NCBI RefSeq assembly: GCF_004919685.1
Contig: NZ_SMYZ01000012.1
Coordinates: forward strand, 1 to 64,000
Length of the DNA stretch: 64,000 bases
Source of the DNA: Mesorhizobium norvegicum
GTDB taxonomy: Bacteria > Pseudomonadota > Alphaproteobacteria > Rhizobiales > Rhizobiaceae
Reading direction: 5' to 3'
Shown: piece after piece, positions 45,959-55,014 of the stretch
Layout of the letters: every line of letters begins with the position of its first letter
Numbering within the stretch: position 1 is the first letter of the stretch
Notes under the pieces: generated by a model
Database searches by the model: none
Told to the model about the DNA's origin: nothing
What the model saw: the letters and a program-made list of their open reading frames with translations, nothing else
Position numbers and translations under genes: made by a program

Positions 45959-48478
45959 GTGACAGAGCAGCCGCGCCTTGCCGAACAGAATGCCACCGTG
46001 GCCCTGCCCGAACCATTTATCAGATGGTTTGGCGAGAAAGGCTGGTCGCCGCGTGTCCATCAGATTGAACTTCTGGCGAGAGCCCAGGCCGGACAGTCGG
46101 TCCTGCTGATCGCCCCGACCGGCGCCGGCAAGACGCTGGCCGGCTTCCTGCCTTCGCTGACCGAACTGGCCAACCGGCCAAGGCGAAAGCCAGGCCAGGC
46201 GCATCGCGGAATCCACACGCTCTACATCTCGCCGCTGAAGGCGCTTGCCGTCGATATCGAGCGCAATCTCGGCAAGCCGGTGGAGGAGATCGGCCTGCCT
46301 GTCACCATCGAGACGCGCACCGGCGACACCCCTGCCCACAAGCGCCAGCGCCAGAAGCTGGTGCCGCCCGATATTCTGCTGACCACGCCCGAGCAGCTGG
46401 CGCTACTGATCGCGGCGCCTGACGCCCGACGCTTCTTCGAGGATCTGCGCTATGTCGTGCTCGACGAGTTGCACTCGTTGGTGACGTCGAAGCGCGGGCA
46501 TCTGCTGGCGCTCGGTCTGGCGCGGCTGCGCAGTTTTGTCCCCGGCTTGCAGACGATCGGGCTGTCGGCGACGGTGGCCGAGCCGGACGAGTTGCGGCGT
46601 TGGCTGGTCGGCCAGAATCCGCCGGGCGCCATGGCTGGCCTGATCACGGTGGCCGGCGGGGCCAAGCCCGATATCTCCATTCTCGACTCGGAACAGCATG
46701 TGCCGTGGTCCGGCCATTCGGCCCGCTACGCCATTCCCGAAATCTATGAGGCGATCAAGCGGCACCGCACGACGATCCTGTTCGTCAACACACGCAGCCA
46801 GGCGGAACTCCTGTTCCAGGAATTGTGGCGGGCAAATGAGGACTCGCTGCCGATTGCCTTGCATCACGGCTCGCTCGATGTCGGTCAGCGTCGGCGCGTG
46901 GAGAAGGCGATGGGCGAGAATGCGCTGCGCGCCATTGTCGCGACGTCGACGCTCGATCTCGGCATCGACTGGGGCGATGTCGACCTGGTCGTGCATGTCG
47001 GCGCGCCGAAGGGTGCGAGCCGGCTGGCGCAGCGCATCGGCCGCGCCAACCACCGCATGGACGAACCGTCCAAGGCAATCCTCATTCCGGCCAATCGTTT
47101 CGAGGTGCTGGAATGTCGGGCCGCCCTCGACGCCAATTATCTCGGTGCGCAGGACACGCCGCCGCTGATCGCCGGCGCGCTCGACGTGCTGTCGCAGCAT
47201 GTGCTGGGCGTCGCCTGCGGTGCGCCCTTCGATGCCGATCTGCTGTTCGAAGAGGTGCGCGGTGCCGCGCCCTATGCCGGGCTGGCGCGTGAGACCTTCG
47301 ACCGCGTCGTCGATTTCGTCGCCACCGGCGGCTACGCGCTGAAGAATTACGAGCGCTACGCCCGCATTCGAAAGACGGCCGACGGGCTGTGGCGCGTCTC
47401 GCATCCGCGCATCGCGCAGCAATACCGGCTGAATGTCGGCACCATCGTCGAAATGCCGGAGCTCAATGTCCGCTACGTGAGGCAGGGCCGCGGCATGGCG
47501 GGGCGCGGCGGGCCGGTGCTGGGCAAGGTCGAGGAGTATTTCGCCGAGACGCTGCGGCCCGGCGACAACTTCCTGTTTGCCGGCAAGGTGCTGCGCTTCG
47601 AGGGCATCCGCGAGAACGAATGCGTCGTCTCCAATGGCGCCGGCGCCAACATCATCGTGCCGTCCTATGCCGGCGGCAAGTTTCCTTTATCGACCTATCT
47701 CGCCGATCAGGTGCGCGGCATGCTGGCCGACAGCGACCGCTGGCAGGCGCTGCCCGAGCAGGTGGCCGACTGGCTGCGGCTGCAGAAGGAAAGGTCGGTG
47801 CTGCCGAAGCGCGGCGACCTTCTGGTCGAGACCTTTCCACGCGGCAACCGCCACTACATGGTCGCCTATCCCTTCGAGGGCAGGCTGGCGCACCAGACGC
47901 TCGGCATGCTTTTGACGCGGCGGCTGGAGCGGGCGAATGCCCGCCCGCTCGGCTTCGTCGCCACCGACTATTCGCTGGCCGTCTGGGCGCTGGACGACAT
48001 GGCGACACTGTTCAAGGCGAAGAAGCCGTCATTGGCCGCCTTGTTCGACGAAGACATGCTGGGCGACGATCTCGAGGCCTGGCTGAACGACAGCTGGATG
48101 CTGAAGCGGACCTTCCGCACCTGCGCGGTCATCGCCGGGTTGATCGAGAAACGCTTTCCTGGCCAGGAGAAGAGCGGCCGCCAGGTGACTGTGTCGGCCG
48201 ACCTCATCTATGACGTGCTGCGCAGCCACGAACCGGACCATATCCTGCTGCAGGCAACGCGCACCGATGCGGCGGCCGGACTGCTCGATGTCAGCAGACT
48301 TGCCGAGATGCTCTCGCGCGTGCGTGGTCGAATCATGCATAAGCATCTTGAGCAGATATCGCCGCTGGCGGTGCCGATCATGCTGGAGATCGGCAAGGAA
48401 TCGGTGAATGGCGGCGCCAATGAGTCCTTGCTCATGGAAGCCGCCGATCTGGTCGAGGAGGCCATGGGCCAAAGATGA
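45959..48478 (+). CDS. Lhr-type ligase-associated DEXH-box helicase
   Basis: An 839-residue superfamily 2 helicase. Walker A is LIAPTGAGKTLAGFLPSL, the DEXH box is VVLDELHSLVTSKRGH, motif III is IGLSATVAEPDEL. The second RecA domain has STLDLGIDWGDVDLVVHVG and QRIGRANHRMDEP. The long C-terminal part (about 500-839) carries the winged-helix and Lhr-associated regions. It matches the family found with ATP-dependent ligases in a DNA damage response module. The start is GTG at 45959. The gene lies 13 nt upstream of pdeM; the ligase and exonuclease partners are outside the window. Confidence 0.9.
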   Translation: MTEQPRLAEQNATVALPEPFIRWFGEKGWSPRVHQIELLARAQAGQSVLLIAPTGAGKTLAGFLPSLTELANRPRRKPGQAHRGIHTLYISPLKALAVDIERNLGKPVEEIGLPVTIETRTGDTPAHKRQRQKLVPPDILLTTPEQLALLIAAPDARRFFEDLRYVVLDELHSLVTSKRGHLLALGLARLRSFVPGLQTIGLSATVAEPDELRRWLVGQNPPGAMAGLITVAGGAKPDISILDSEQHVPWSGHSARYAIPEIYEAIKRHRTTILFVNTRSQAELLFQELWRANEDSLPIALHHGSLDVGQRRRVEKAMGENALRAIVATSTLDLGIDWGDVDLVVHVGAPKGASRLAQRIGRANHRMDEPSKAILIPANRFEVLECRAALDANYLGAQDTPPLIAGALDVLSQHVLGVACGAPFDADLLFEEVRGAAPYAGLARETFDRVVDFVATGGYALKNYERYARIRKTADGLWRVSHPRIAQQYRLNVGTIVEMPELNVRYVRQGRGMAGRGGPVLGKVEEYFAETLRPGDNFLFAGKVLRFEGIRENECVVSNGAGANIIVPSYAGGKFPLSTYLADQVRGMLADSDRWQALPEQVADWLRLQKERSVLPKRGDLLVETFPRGNRHYMVAYPFEGRLAHQTLGMLLTRRLERANARPLGFVATDYSLAVWALDDMATLFKAKKPSLAALFDEDMLGDDLEAWLNDSWMLKRTFRTCAVIAGLIEKRFPGQEKSGRQVTVSADLIYDVLRSHEPDHILLQATRTDAAAGLLDVSRLAEMLSRVRGRIMHKHLEQISPLAVPIMLEIGKESVNGGANESLLMEAADLVEEAMGQR

Positions 48479-48491
48479 GTCTGATTTCCTG

Positions 48492-49208
48492 ATGAATTTT
48501 TCGCTGGCGCGCGCATCGCTGATCGCCGAGGCCGACCTTGTCGGCATCGCCGGCGAGCGCGCCGTCTGCGACCCGCGCGGCGTGCTTTATTTTCCGGATC
48601 TGCGGCTTCTGGCCGTTTCCGACCTGCATCTGGAAAAGGGTTCGTCGCTGGCACGGCGCGGCACGCTGATCCCGCCCTACGACACCGGCGCGACCTTGCT
48701 GAGACTGCAGGCGGTGATATCAGACTACCAGCCATCGATCGTCATCAGCCTGGGCGACAGTTTTCATGATGGCGGCGGCGCCGAGCGTATGCACGCGAGC
48801 TTCCGCGAGCGGCTGGAAGCGCTGATATCGGGCCGCGACTGGTTCTGGGTTGCCGGCAATCATGATCCGGAAGCACCGGCCGACCTGCCCGGCGAAACAG
48901 TGCGCGAACTGGCCATCGGTTCGCTGCTGTTCCGGCATGAGCCATCGAAGCAGCGTGTCGAAGGCGAAATAGCGGGCCATCTGCATCCTTGCGCCCGCAT
49001 CGTCCAGCGCGGCCGTTCGGTGCGGCGGCGCTGCTTTGCCGGCGACGGCGGCCGCATGATCATGCCGGCCTTCGGCGCCTATACAGGTTCGCTCAACGTG
49101 CTCGATCGCGCCTATGCCGGGCTGTTCCGGCCGGACACGCTGATGGCATACATGCTTGGCGCGGACCGCATTTTTGCGATTTCACGGTCGATGCTGCGGC
49201 CCGGCTGA
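48492..49208 (+). CDS. pdeM: Ligase-associated DNA damage response endonuclease PdeM
   Basis: A 238-residue metallophosphoesterase. The metal-binding motifs are in order: AVSDLHLEKGSSLARRG, SLGDSFHDGGG, VAGNHDPEAP and IAGHLHPCARI. These match PdeM, the calcineurin-like nuclease encoded beside the Lhr-type helicase in many proteobacteria. The ATG at 48492 (MNFSLARASL) lies 13 nt after the helicase stop, so the two are probably co-translated. Confidence 0.9.
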   Translation: MNFSLARASLIAEADLVGIAGERAVCDPRGVLYFPDLRLLAVSDLHLEKGSSLARRGTLIPPYDTGATLLRLQAVISDYQPSIVISLGDSFHDGGGAERMHASFRERLEALISGRDWFWVAGNHDPEAPADLPGETVRELAIGSLLFRHEPSKQRVEGEIAGHLHPCARIVQRGRSVRRRCFAGDGGRMIMPAFGAYTGSLNVLDRAYAGLFRPDTLMAYMLGADRIFAISRSMLRPG

Positions 49209-49235
49209 GGTCGCTGCCAGGTCCTTGGGCGGAAC

Positions 49236-50009
49236 TCAAGTTTTCTTAAGCGCAGCTTGAACGCGAGCGAGCGCTTCTTCCGCGCCGTGGTATCCCTGCG
49301 CTGCTGATCGCTTCAGCCATTGAATGGCAAGCGCGGAGTTTTTTTCGACGCCAACACCTTTTAGGTACATTATCGCCAAATTATACTGAGCCTTGCCACT
49401 ATTATTTTCAGCTGCCTTCTTGTACCAAAAGAAAGACGTTTGCAGGTTCTTCTCTACATACTGTCCATTAAGGTATGAAGTGGCCAAGCTTAACTGGGCA
49501 GTGACCTCACCTTGCTCTGCGGCTTTAGACCACCAAACAATGGCATCCGCCCCGCTCTGTGGCACTCCTTTGCCAAAGAAATACGCATCACCAAGATATT
49601 GCTGGGCTTTGCCCAAACCCTTAGCCGCAGCTTTTCGCCAGAATTCGACCGCGCGGGCATCGTCTTGAGTAAGTCCTTTTCCCGTTGAGTATAATAGGCC
49701 GATACTCAACTCGGCTGCCGGAAAATCTTGTGCGGCTGCTTTGGCCCACCACTCCGCCGCCTTGGAAAAGTCTAACGGCACCCCCAATCCCTCGGAATAC
49801 ATAAAGCCAAGATTATATTCCCCAATAGCATCCCCGGTTTTGGCAACCGCCTCCCATTCCTTGAAAGCCTCCACATAATTCTTTGCCTTGAAGGCTGAGT
49901 CCGCTTCGTGTGCGCCTGCTAGGGAATCGTGAGAAGTAAAAATCAAAAATCCTGCTACGCAAACTCCCCGTCCAAGACGCATTATTGAGTTAAGGATAGT
50001 GATGATCAT
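49236..50009 (-). CDS. Exported Sel1-repeat protein of atypical composition
   Basis: A 257-residue protein with an N-terminal signal-like segment (GVCVAGFLIFTSHDSLAG) and about six Sel1-type repeats, e.g. AIGEYNLGFMYSEGLGVPLD, AQQYLGDAYFFGKGVP and AQYNLAIMYLKGVGVEKN. Sel1 repeats mediate protein-protein contacts. The DNA is visibly more AT-rich than its neighbours and uses codons such as ATA, AAA and TTA more freely, suggesting acquisition from another source. No mobile element flanks it. Function unknown. Confidence 0.8.
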   Translation of the reverse strand: MIITILNSIMRLGRGVCVAGFLIFTSHDSLAGAHEADSAFKAKNYVEAFKEWEAVAKTGDAIGEYNLGFMYSEGLGVPLDFSKAAEWWAKAAAQDFPAAELSIGLLYSTGKGLTQDDARAVEFWRKAAAKGLGKAQQYLGDAYFFGKGVPQSGADAIVWWSKAAEQGEVTAQLSLATSYLNGQYVEKNLQTSFFWYKKAAENNSGKAQYNLAIMYLKGVGVEKNSALAIQWLKRSAAQGYHGAEEALARVQAALKKT

Positions 50010-50136
50010 CGCTCGATATGCCGATCTGGAGCATGCGTTGGCGAAGAATTACAATAAATTTCTCCAGATCACAACTTTGGAAAGGCACTGATTTTCTGCT
50101 ATCCGGCGCTTCAATTATCTTGGTTTGTCGGAATGC

Positions 50137-51072
50137 CTATCGCCCGTAGTAGAGCGTAACCGTGTGCTTCGCCTCGGCGAAGAACAGCCAGCGTTCGACC
50201 AGCATGCCGGCGAACTGGACGATCGCGGCGAGCAGCGACAATGCCGCTGCGAAGGGCCGGGGCAAGGCGAATGTGGCGGCAAGCAGCAGGACGGGCAGGG
50301 CGAAGGCCAGACCCTGCGTGATCTGGCGCAGCCGCGTGCTGTGTTTGCGCGCGATGCGGAAACCCATTTCCTTGAGCAAATAGTTCTCCTCGGTATGCGG
50401 CCATTCCAGCGACCGCACCGAGCCGCCGGCCAACCCCGTCGCGGTGTTGGCGGTGGTCGCGATCTCCAGCCTGTCATTGTAGCGCCAGGTAGCCAGCTTC
50501 CAGCCCCAGCCGAGCAAGGTCACCAGGATGCAGGTCGCCAGAACCGTTTTCGAACCGAGAGCGAAACCTTGCAGCAACGCGTTCAGCAGCACGCTGCCGG
50601 TCATCGCCGAGAAGATGAGATAGCCGGGCAGGGTGAAGCGGCTGTGCCACTGCGCGATCGGTTTCAGCGACGCATAGATCATGCCGGTAGTGCAGACGGT
50701 GACGACCGCGCCGATGGACGCCAGCAACCCGGCAATGGCCACCCAGCCACCAGTGCGGCCCAGGAACACCCAGCCGATGCCGAACAAACCCGCCGGGATG
50801 AAGGTGATGACCGACGCAACGCCTTCGCGCGACAGCCAAGAACTGCGCCACTGCGAGAACGCCCGCCAGGCGCGTTCGGGGCGGCCGAGATGACCCGTCG
50901 ACGACAGCAGCCCGGCCACGATCAGGCCGAGCGCCAGGCCCATGCCGATGAGGCCCAGCCAGAAATCGGGCGAGATGACTTGGAGTCCTCCGAGCACGCC
51001 GAGCAGCGCGAGCAGGCCGTAGCCGGCGCCCGTGGCGGTGGTGAAGAAGACGACGGAGAAGGCTGGATGCAT
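50137..51072 (-). CDS. soeC: DmsC/SoeC-like membrane anchor subunit
   Basis: A 311-residue polytopic protein with about eight membrane helices, of the DmsC family that anchors molybdenum oxidoreductases and passes electrons to or from quinone. The motif SSTGHLGRPERAWRAF and SQWRSSWLSREG are typical of DmsC/SoeC. It starts 3 nt after the iron-sulfur subunit. The Soe name is inferred from the catalytic subunit and the neighbouring sulfite-exporter gene; a DMSO-reductase-type anchor is the alternative. Confidence 0.8.
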   Translation of the reverse strand: MHPAFSVVFFTTATGAGYGLLALLGVLGGLQVISPDFWLGLIGMGLALGLIVAGLLSSTGHLGRPERAWRAFSQWRSSWLSREGVASVITFIPAGLFGIGWVFLGRTGGWVAIAGLLASIGAVVTVCTTGMIYASLKPIAQWHSRFTLPGYLIFSAMTGSVLLNALLQGFALGSKTVLATCILVTLLGWGWKLATWRYNDRLEIATTANTATGLAGGSVRSLEWPHTEENYLLKEMGFRIARKHSTRLRQITQGLAFALPVLLLAATFALPRPFAAALSLLAAIVQFAGMLVERWLFFAEAKHTVTLYYGR

Positions 51073-51075
51073 GGG

Positions 51076-51810
51076 CTAGTTCGAAAGCATGCGGTCGACC
51101 CAGCCGAGGAAGCCGCCTTCGGCCCGCACCGGTTCGAGGGCCGGCGCGGCCACCGATGCGGCACGTGTGGTATGGGCGCGCGGCGGCAGGTATTTGTTGG
51201 TCGGGCGATAGCCGAGCTCAGGCATCAGGTCGACGCCGCCACGCTCCGCCACCAGTTGCGAGACAGCCGACAGGGGATCGCCCAGGTCGCCGAAATGGCG
51301 GGCGCTGGTCGGGCAAGCGGCGACGCAGGCCGGCACGCGGTCTTCCTCTGCCAGATTGTCATTGTAGATGCGGTCGACGCACAGTGTGCACTTCTTCATC
51401 ACCCCGACATCGGTATCGAATTCGCGTGCGCCATAGGGGCAGGCCCAGCTGCACAATTTGCAGCCGATGCACTTGTCCTCGTCGATCAGCACGATGCCGT
51501 CCGAGGCCCGCTTGTAGGAGGCTCCAGTCGGGCAGACGGTAACGCAAGCCGGCGTCTCGCAATGCAGGCAGGAGCGCGGGAAGTTCACCGTGCGCCCGCC
51601 CATCTCCGTCGTATGCTCATAGCTGTGCACGCGGTTGAACCAGACGCCGTCGACATGGCCGCCATAGGGGTCGATGTCGGTCAGCGGCGCCATGTGGCCG
51701 CCGGTGTTCCATTCCTTGCAGGCGGTGACACAGGCCTGGCAGCCGACGCATGTGTCGAGATCGATGACGAGGCCGAGCTTCTTGCCGCTTTGACTTGGCA
51801 GACAGGTCAT
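51076..51810 (-). CDS. soeB: Four-[4Fe-4S] electron-transfer subunit (SoeB/DmsB-like)
   Basis: A 244-residue ferredoxin-like subunit with four cysteine clusters: LDTCVGCQACVTACKEW, CLHCETPACVTVCPTGA, DKCIGCKLCSWACPYGA, and CTLCVDRI with VPACVAACPTSARH. It relays electrons between the molybdenum subunit and the membrane anchor. The ATG at 51810 overlaps the stop of the catalytic gene by 4 nt (ATGA), indicating strict coupling. Confidence 0.9.
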   Translation of the reverse strand: MTCLPSQSGKKLGLVIDLDTCVGCQACVTACKEWNTGGHMAPLTDIDPYGGHVDGVWFNRVHSYEHTTEMGGRTVNFPRSCLHCETPACVTVCPTGASYKRASDGIVLIDEDKCIGCKLCSWACPYGAREFDTDVGVMKKCTLCVDRIYNDNLAEEDRVPACVAACPTSARHFGDLGDPLSAVSQLVAERGGVDLMPELGYRPTNKYLPPRAHTTRAASVAAPALEPVRAEGGFLGWVDRMLSN

Positions 51811-54737
51811 TCGGTCGCCTCCCTTGCCCTGCGGAATTCGGCGCCGAAAGTCAGTTTGTCGGGCGAGGGTTCGAAATGCGGCGGCTGCTGGAAACGTTCG
51901 AATTGCGGTTCGGTGAAGCCGGCTTCCTCGGCCGCGCATTTGACGATGCGCACGCGCAGGTCGAACCATGCCGCCTGTCCGGTGACCGGATCGGAGTTCG
52001 AATAGCGTTTGCCGTTGACGTCGGCCGAGGTCTGGTCGCCGATGATATGGTTGAGCAGGAAGCCGCGGTTGGATTCAGCCGCGTCGTCCTTCAGCCCCCA
52101 GCTGCCGCGCCGCTTGCCGATGGCGTTCCAGGTCCAGACCGTGCTTTCGTTCACCCCGTCGATCAGCTTGATCTGCCCCTTCACTCTGCCGTTGATGCTT
52201 TCGATCCACACCCAGTCGTCATCGACAAGACCGAGGCCAGCTGCCGTCTGGTGATGCACGAACAGCCGGTTCTGGCTGGTGATTTGCCTGAGCCACGCAT
52301 TCTGCGATCCCCAGGAATGGTACATGTGCATGGGCCGCTGCGTCAGCGCATGCAGCGGATATTTTTCGAGGTCGACGACCGCTTCCTCGAAAGGCGTGTA
52401 CCAGAACGGCAGCGGGTCCATGTAGGTCTCGATGCGCTGGCGATCGCCCTTTGGTGGCAAGACAGGGCCATGGCCACGCGCGGCGAGGCGGAAGCGCTGC
52501 AGCGGCTCGGAATAGAGCTGGAAGACGATCGGCTCGGCCTTCGGGATGAAGCCCATGCTCTCGGCGAAGTCGAGATAGGAGCGGTTGGCCATCTTGTAGT
52601 AGCGCTGGTCATCGGCGAAATCGTGGTGCCAGAAGCCGCCATTGTCGATGTAGCGCTGCAACTGGTCCGGATTGGCCTCGCCCCTGCCGGTCGAGGTCCC
52701 ATCCTTGCCGCGCCAGCCGGCGAGCGGGCCGATGCCGGGCGTGCGCTCATGGTTGACGATGTAGTCGGCATAGTCGCGGTATCTGGCCGAGCCGTCTTCA
52801 TCGACGAAACCGGGCAGGCCAAGCCGCGCGCCGAGTTCGATCAGCACCGACTGGAACGGCCTGACGTCGCGGTCGGGCTCGACGACGGGATGGCGGATGG
52901 CGTCGCCGGGTCCGTCGGCATGGCTGATCGGCCGGTCAAGCAGGCTGATGCAGTCATGGCGCTCGAGATAGGTCGTATCCGGCAGCACGAGGTCGGCGAA
53001 CGGTACGGTCTCGGAATAATAGGCATCGGAATAGATGATGAAGGGGATCTTGTAGTTGCCCGCACCGTCGTGGTCGGTCAGCATGGCAATGGTCTCGACG
53101 GTGTTCATCGAGGAATTCCAGGCCATGTTCGACATGTACATCATCAGCGTGTCGATCCTGTAGGGATCGCCGGCCCAGGCGTTGCGGATGACGGTGTGCA
53201 TCAGGCCGTGCGCGGCCAGCGGCGCGTCCCAGGAATAGGCCTTGTCGATACGAACAGGCGTGCCGGCCTCATCGACCAGCAAATCGTCCGGCCCGCAGAC
53301 GAAACCGAGCGGCATGCTGTCAAGCGGCGTCATCGGCTTGACGGTCTTGCCCGCCGGTTTCGGCCCTGGCGGCGCGGATCGGGGGTAGGGCGGCTTGAAA
53401 CGGAAACCGCCGGGAACATCCACGGTGCCCAGCAGCACCTGAAGTAAATGGATGGCGCGGCAGGTGTGGAAACCGTTCGAGTGGGCCGAGATGCCGCGCA
53501 TGGCATGCATCGAGACAGGCCGCCCCTTGATCGTCTCGTGGCGGCGCCCGGCCCAGTCGGTCCAGGCGATCGGCAATTCGATCGTCTGTTTAAAGGCGAC
53601 ATGGGCGAGTTCGGCGGCGATCCTGCGGATCGTGTCGGCGGCAATGCCGCAGCGCTCGGCGACCGCGTCCGGGGCATAGCTGTCATCGAGGTAGCGGTCG
53701 GCAATCAACTGGAACACCGGAACGCAGTGGCGCCCGCCGATCGTGAAGCTGCCGGTCAGCGCCGGTTTCGCACCGGCATCGGTGGCGCTGACCGGCGTCT
53801 TCGCCACCCTGTCCCAGGCCAGCGGATTGCCGTGGGCATCGCGAACGAACAGACCGTCATCGGCCGCACCCGGCTCGTGGATGACGAGGACGTGAGCGTT
53901 GGTGTAGCGGAGCAAATAATCGAGATCGACGCGGCCGGCTTTCAGCAATTCGTGGATGAGAGCGAACACGAACAGGCCGTCGGTGCCGGGTCGGATGCCG
54001 ATCCAGTCGTCGGCAATGGCGTTGTAGCCGGTGCGGCACGGGTTGATCGACACCACCTTGGCGCCGCGCGCCTTGAGTTTGCCGAGGCCGATCTTGATCG
54101 GGTTGGAATCGTGATCCTCGGCGACGCCGAACAGCATGAAGTACTTGGTGTTGTCCCAGTCGGGCTCGCCGAACTCCCAGAACGAACCGCCGATCGTATA
54201 GAGGCCGCCGGCCGCCATGTTGACCGAACAGAAGCCGCCATGGGCGGCGAAATTCGGCGTGCCGAACTGGCTTGCCCACCAGCCGGTCAAGGATTGGGAT
54301 TGATCGCGGCCGGTGAAGAAGGCCAGTTTCTTGGGGTCGGTCCGGCGTATGGCCGAGAGCCGTTCCGTGGCGATCGAGAACGCCTCTTCCCACTCTATCT
54401 CGCGGAACTCGCCAGAGCCGCGCGGGCCGGTGCGCAGCAATGGCTTCTTCAGCCTTGCCGGGCTGTAGTGCTGCATGATGCCGGAGCTGCCCTTGCCGCA
54501 GATCACGCCGCGATTGACCGGATGGTCCTTGTTGCCGTTGATGTAGCGGACCTTGCCATCCTTGATGTGCACATCGATGCCGCAACGGCAGGCGCACATG
54601 TAGCAGGTCGTCTTGGCGATGCTGTCGGAAACGTCAGGCGAGGTGTCGACGCCATCGCCTTCATCGGGTGCGCGCGTGTCGGCGAGCGGGCGTTGCGATG
54701 GTGCCGAATTCGCGCCGCGCGGCGGTCCCTGCATCAT
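51807..54737 (-). CDS. soeA: Molybdopterin oxidoreductase catalytic subunit, probable sulfite dehydrogenase SoeA
   Basis: A 976-residue member of the DMSO reductase superfamily. The N-terminal Fe-S site is TTCYMCACRCGIDV plus VICGKGSSG. Molybdopterin domains follow, with the likely Mo-ligand Cys in HGGFCSVNMAAGG and GVAEDHDSNPIK nearby. No twin-arginine signal is visible, so it is probably cytoplasmic, as reported for SoeABC, which oxidises sulfite to sulfate and feeds quinone. The Soe call rests on overall resemblance and on the TauE gene downstream; polysulfide or other reductases are alternatives. The start (ATGATG, 54737/54734) is uncertain. It is divergent from a LysR gene. Confidence 0.78.
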   Translation of the reverse strand: MMQGPPRGANSAPSQRPLADTRAPDEGDGVDTSPDVSDSIAKTTCYMCACRCGIDVHIKDGKVRYINGNKDHPVNRGVICGKGSSGIMQHYSPARLKKPLLRTGPRGSGEFREIEWEEAFSIATERLSAIRRTDPKKLAFFTGRDQSQSLTGWWASQFGTPNFAAHGGFCSVNMAAGGLYTIGGSFWEFGEPDWDNTKYFMLFGVAEDHDSNPIKIGLGKLKARGAKVVSINPCRTGYNAIADDWIGIRPGTDGLFVFALIHELLKAGRVDLDYLLRYTNAHVLVIHEPGAADDGLFVRDAHGNPLAWDRVAKTPVSATDAGAKPALTGSFTIGGRHCVPVFQLIADRYLDDSYAPDAVAERCGIAADTIRRIAAELAHVAFKQTIELPIAWTDWAGRRHETIKGRPVSMHAMRGISAHSNGFHTCRAIHLLQVLLGTVDVPGGFRFKPPYPRSAPPGPKPAGKTVKPMTPLDSMPLGFVCGPDDLLVDEAGTPVRIDKAYSWDAPLAAHGLMHTVIRNAWAGDPYRIDTLMMYMSNMAWNSSMNTVETIAMLTDHDGAGNYKIPFIIYSDAYYSETVPFADLVLPDTTYLERHDCISLLDRPISHADGPGDAIRHPVVEPDRDVRPFQSVLIELGARLGLPGFVDEDGSARYRDYADYIVNHERTPGIGPLAGWRGKDGTSTGRGEANPDQLQRYIDNGGFWHHDFADDQRYYKMANRSYLDFAESMGFIPKAEPIVFQLYSEPLQRFRLAARGHGPVLPPKGDRQRIETYMDPLPFWYTPFEEAVVDLEKYPLHALTQRPMHMYHSWGSQNAWLRQITSQNRLFVHHQTAAGLGLVDDDWVWIESINGRVKGQIKLIDGVNESTVWTWNAIGKRRGSWGLKDDAAESNRGFLLNHIIGDQTSADVNGKRYSNSDPVTGQAAWFDLRVRIVKCAAEEAGFTEPQFERFQQPPHFEPSPDKLTFGAEFRRAREATE

Positions 54738-54922
54738 GATCCGTTGGTGCCTGCGCGGCCAGCGGATTTGGCCCGTGTCTTCGGTCCGGGGCCGCGCATG
54801 TAGTGCTCTTCCGGGTGATAGCGATCGCCGGCCAGCCGCCGCCTTATGCCGCGGGTCCAATGCGCAAGCAGGGATCTGAACCGCCCGATCATTCTGCTCT
54901 CTGCGATCTCTCGGCGAATTTT

Positions 54923-54948
54923 TTCTAACTTCACTCGAAAACTTAGAA
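54923..54948. promoter_or_regulatory. Candidate LysR-type operator between soeA and lysR
   Basis: A perfect inverted repeat TTCTAA-N14-TTAGAA sits in the 277-nt divergent region, about 65 nt before the LysR start. A second inverted pair (ATCGATC / GATCGAT, 54956-54996) overlaps its right flank. Both are in a locally AT-rich stretch. LysR regulators usually bind such dyads next to divergent promoters. Confidence 0.45.
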
Positions 54949-55014
54949 TGAAGCTATCGATCTGTCTAATCAGTTGTTCTTGTAAATTCGATCGATATTG
55001 GTTCTTAATGCGCC

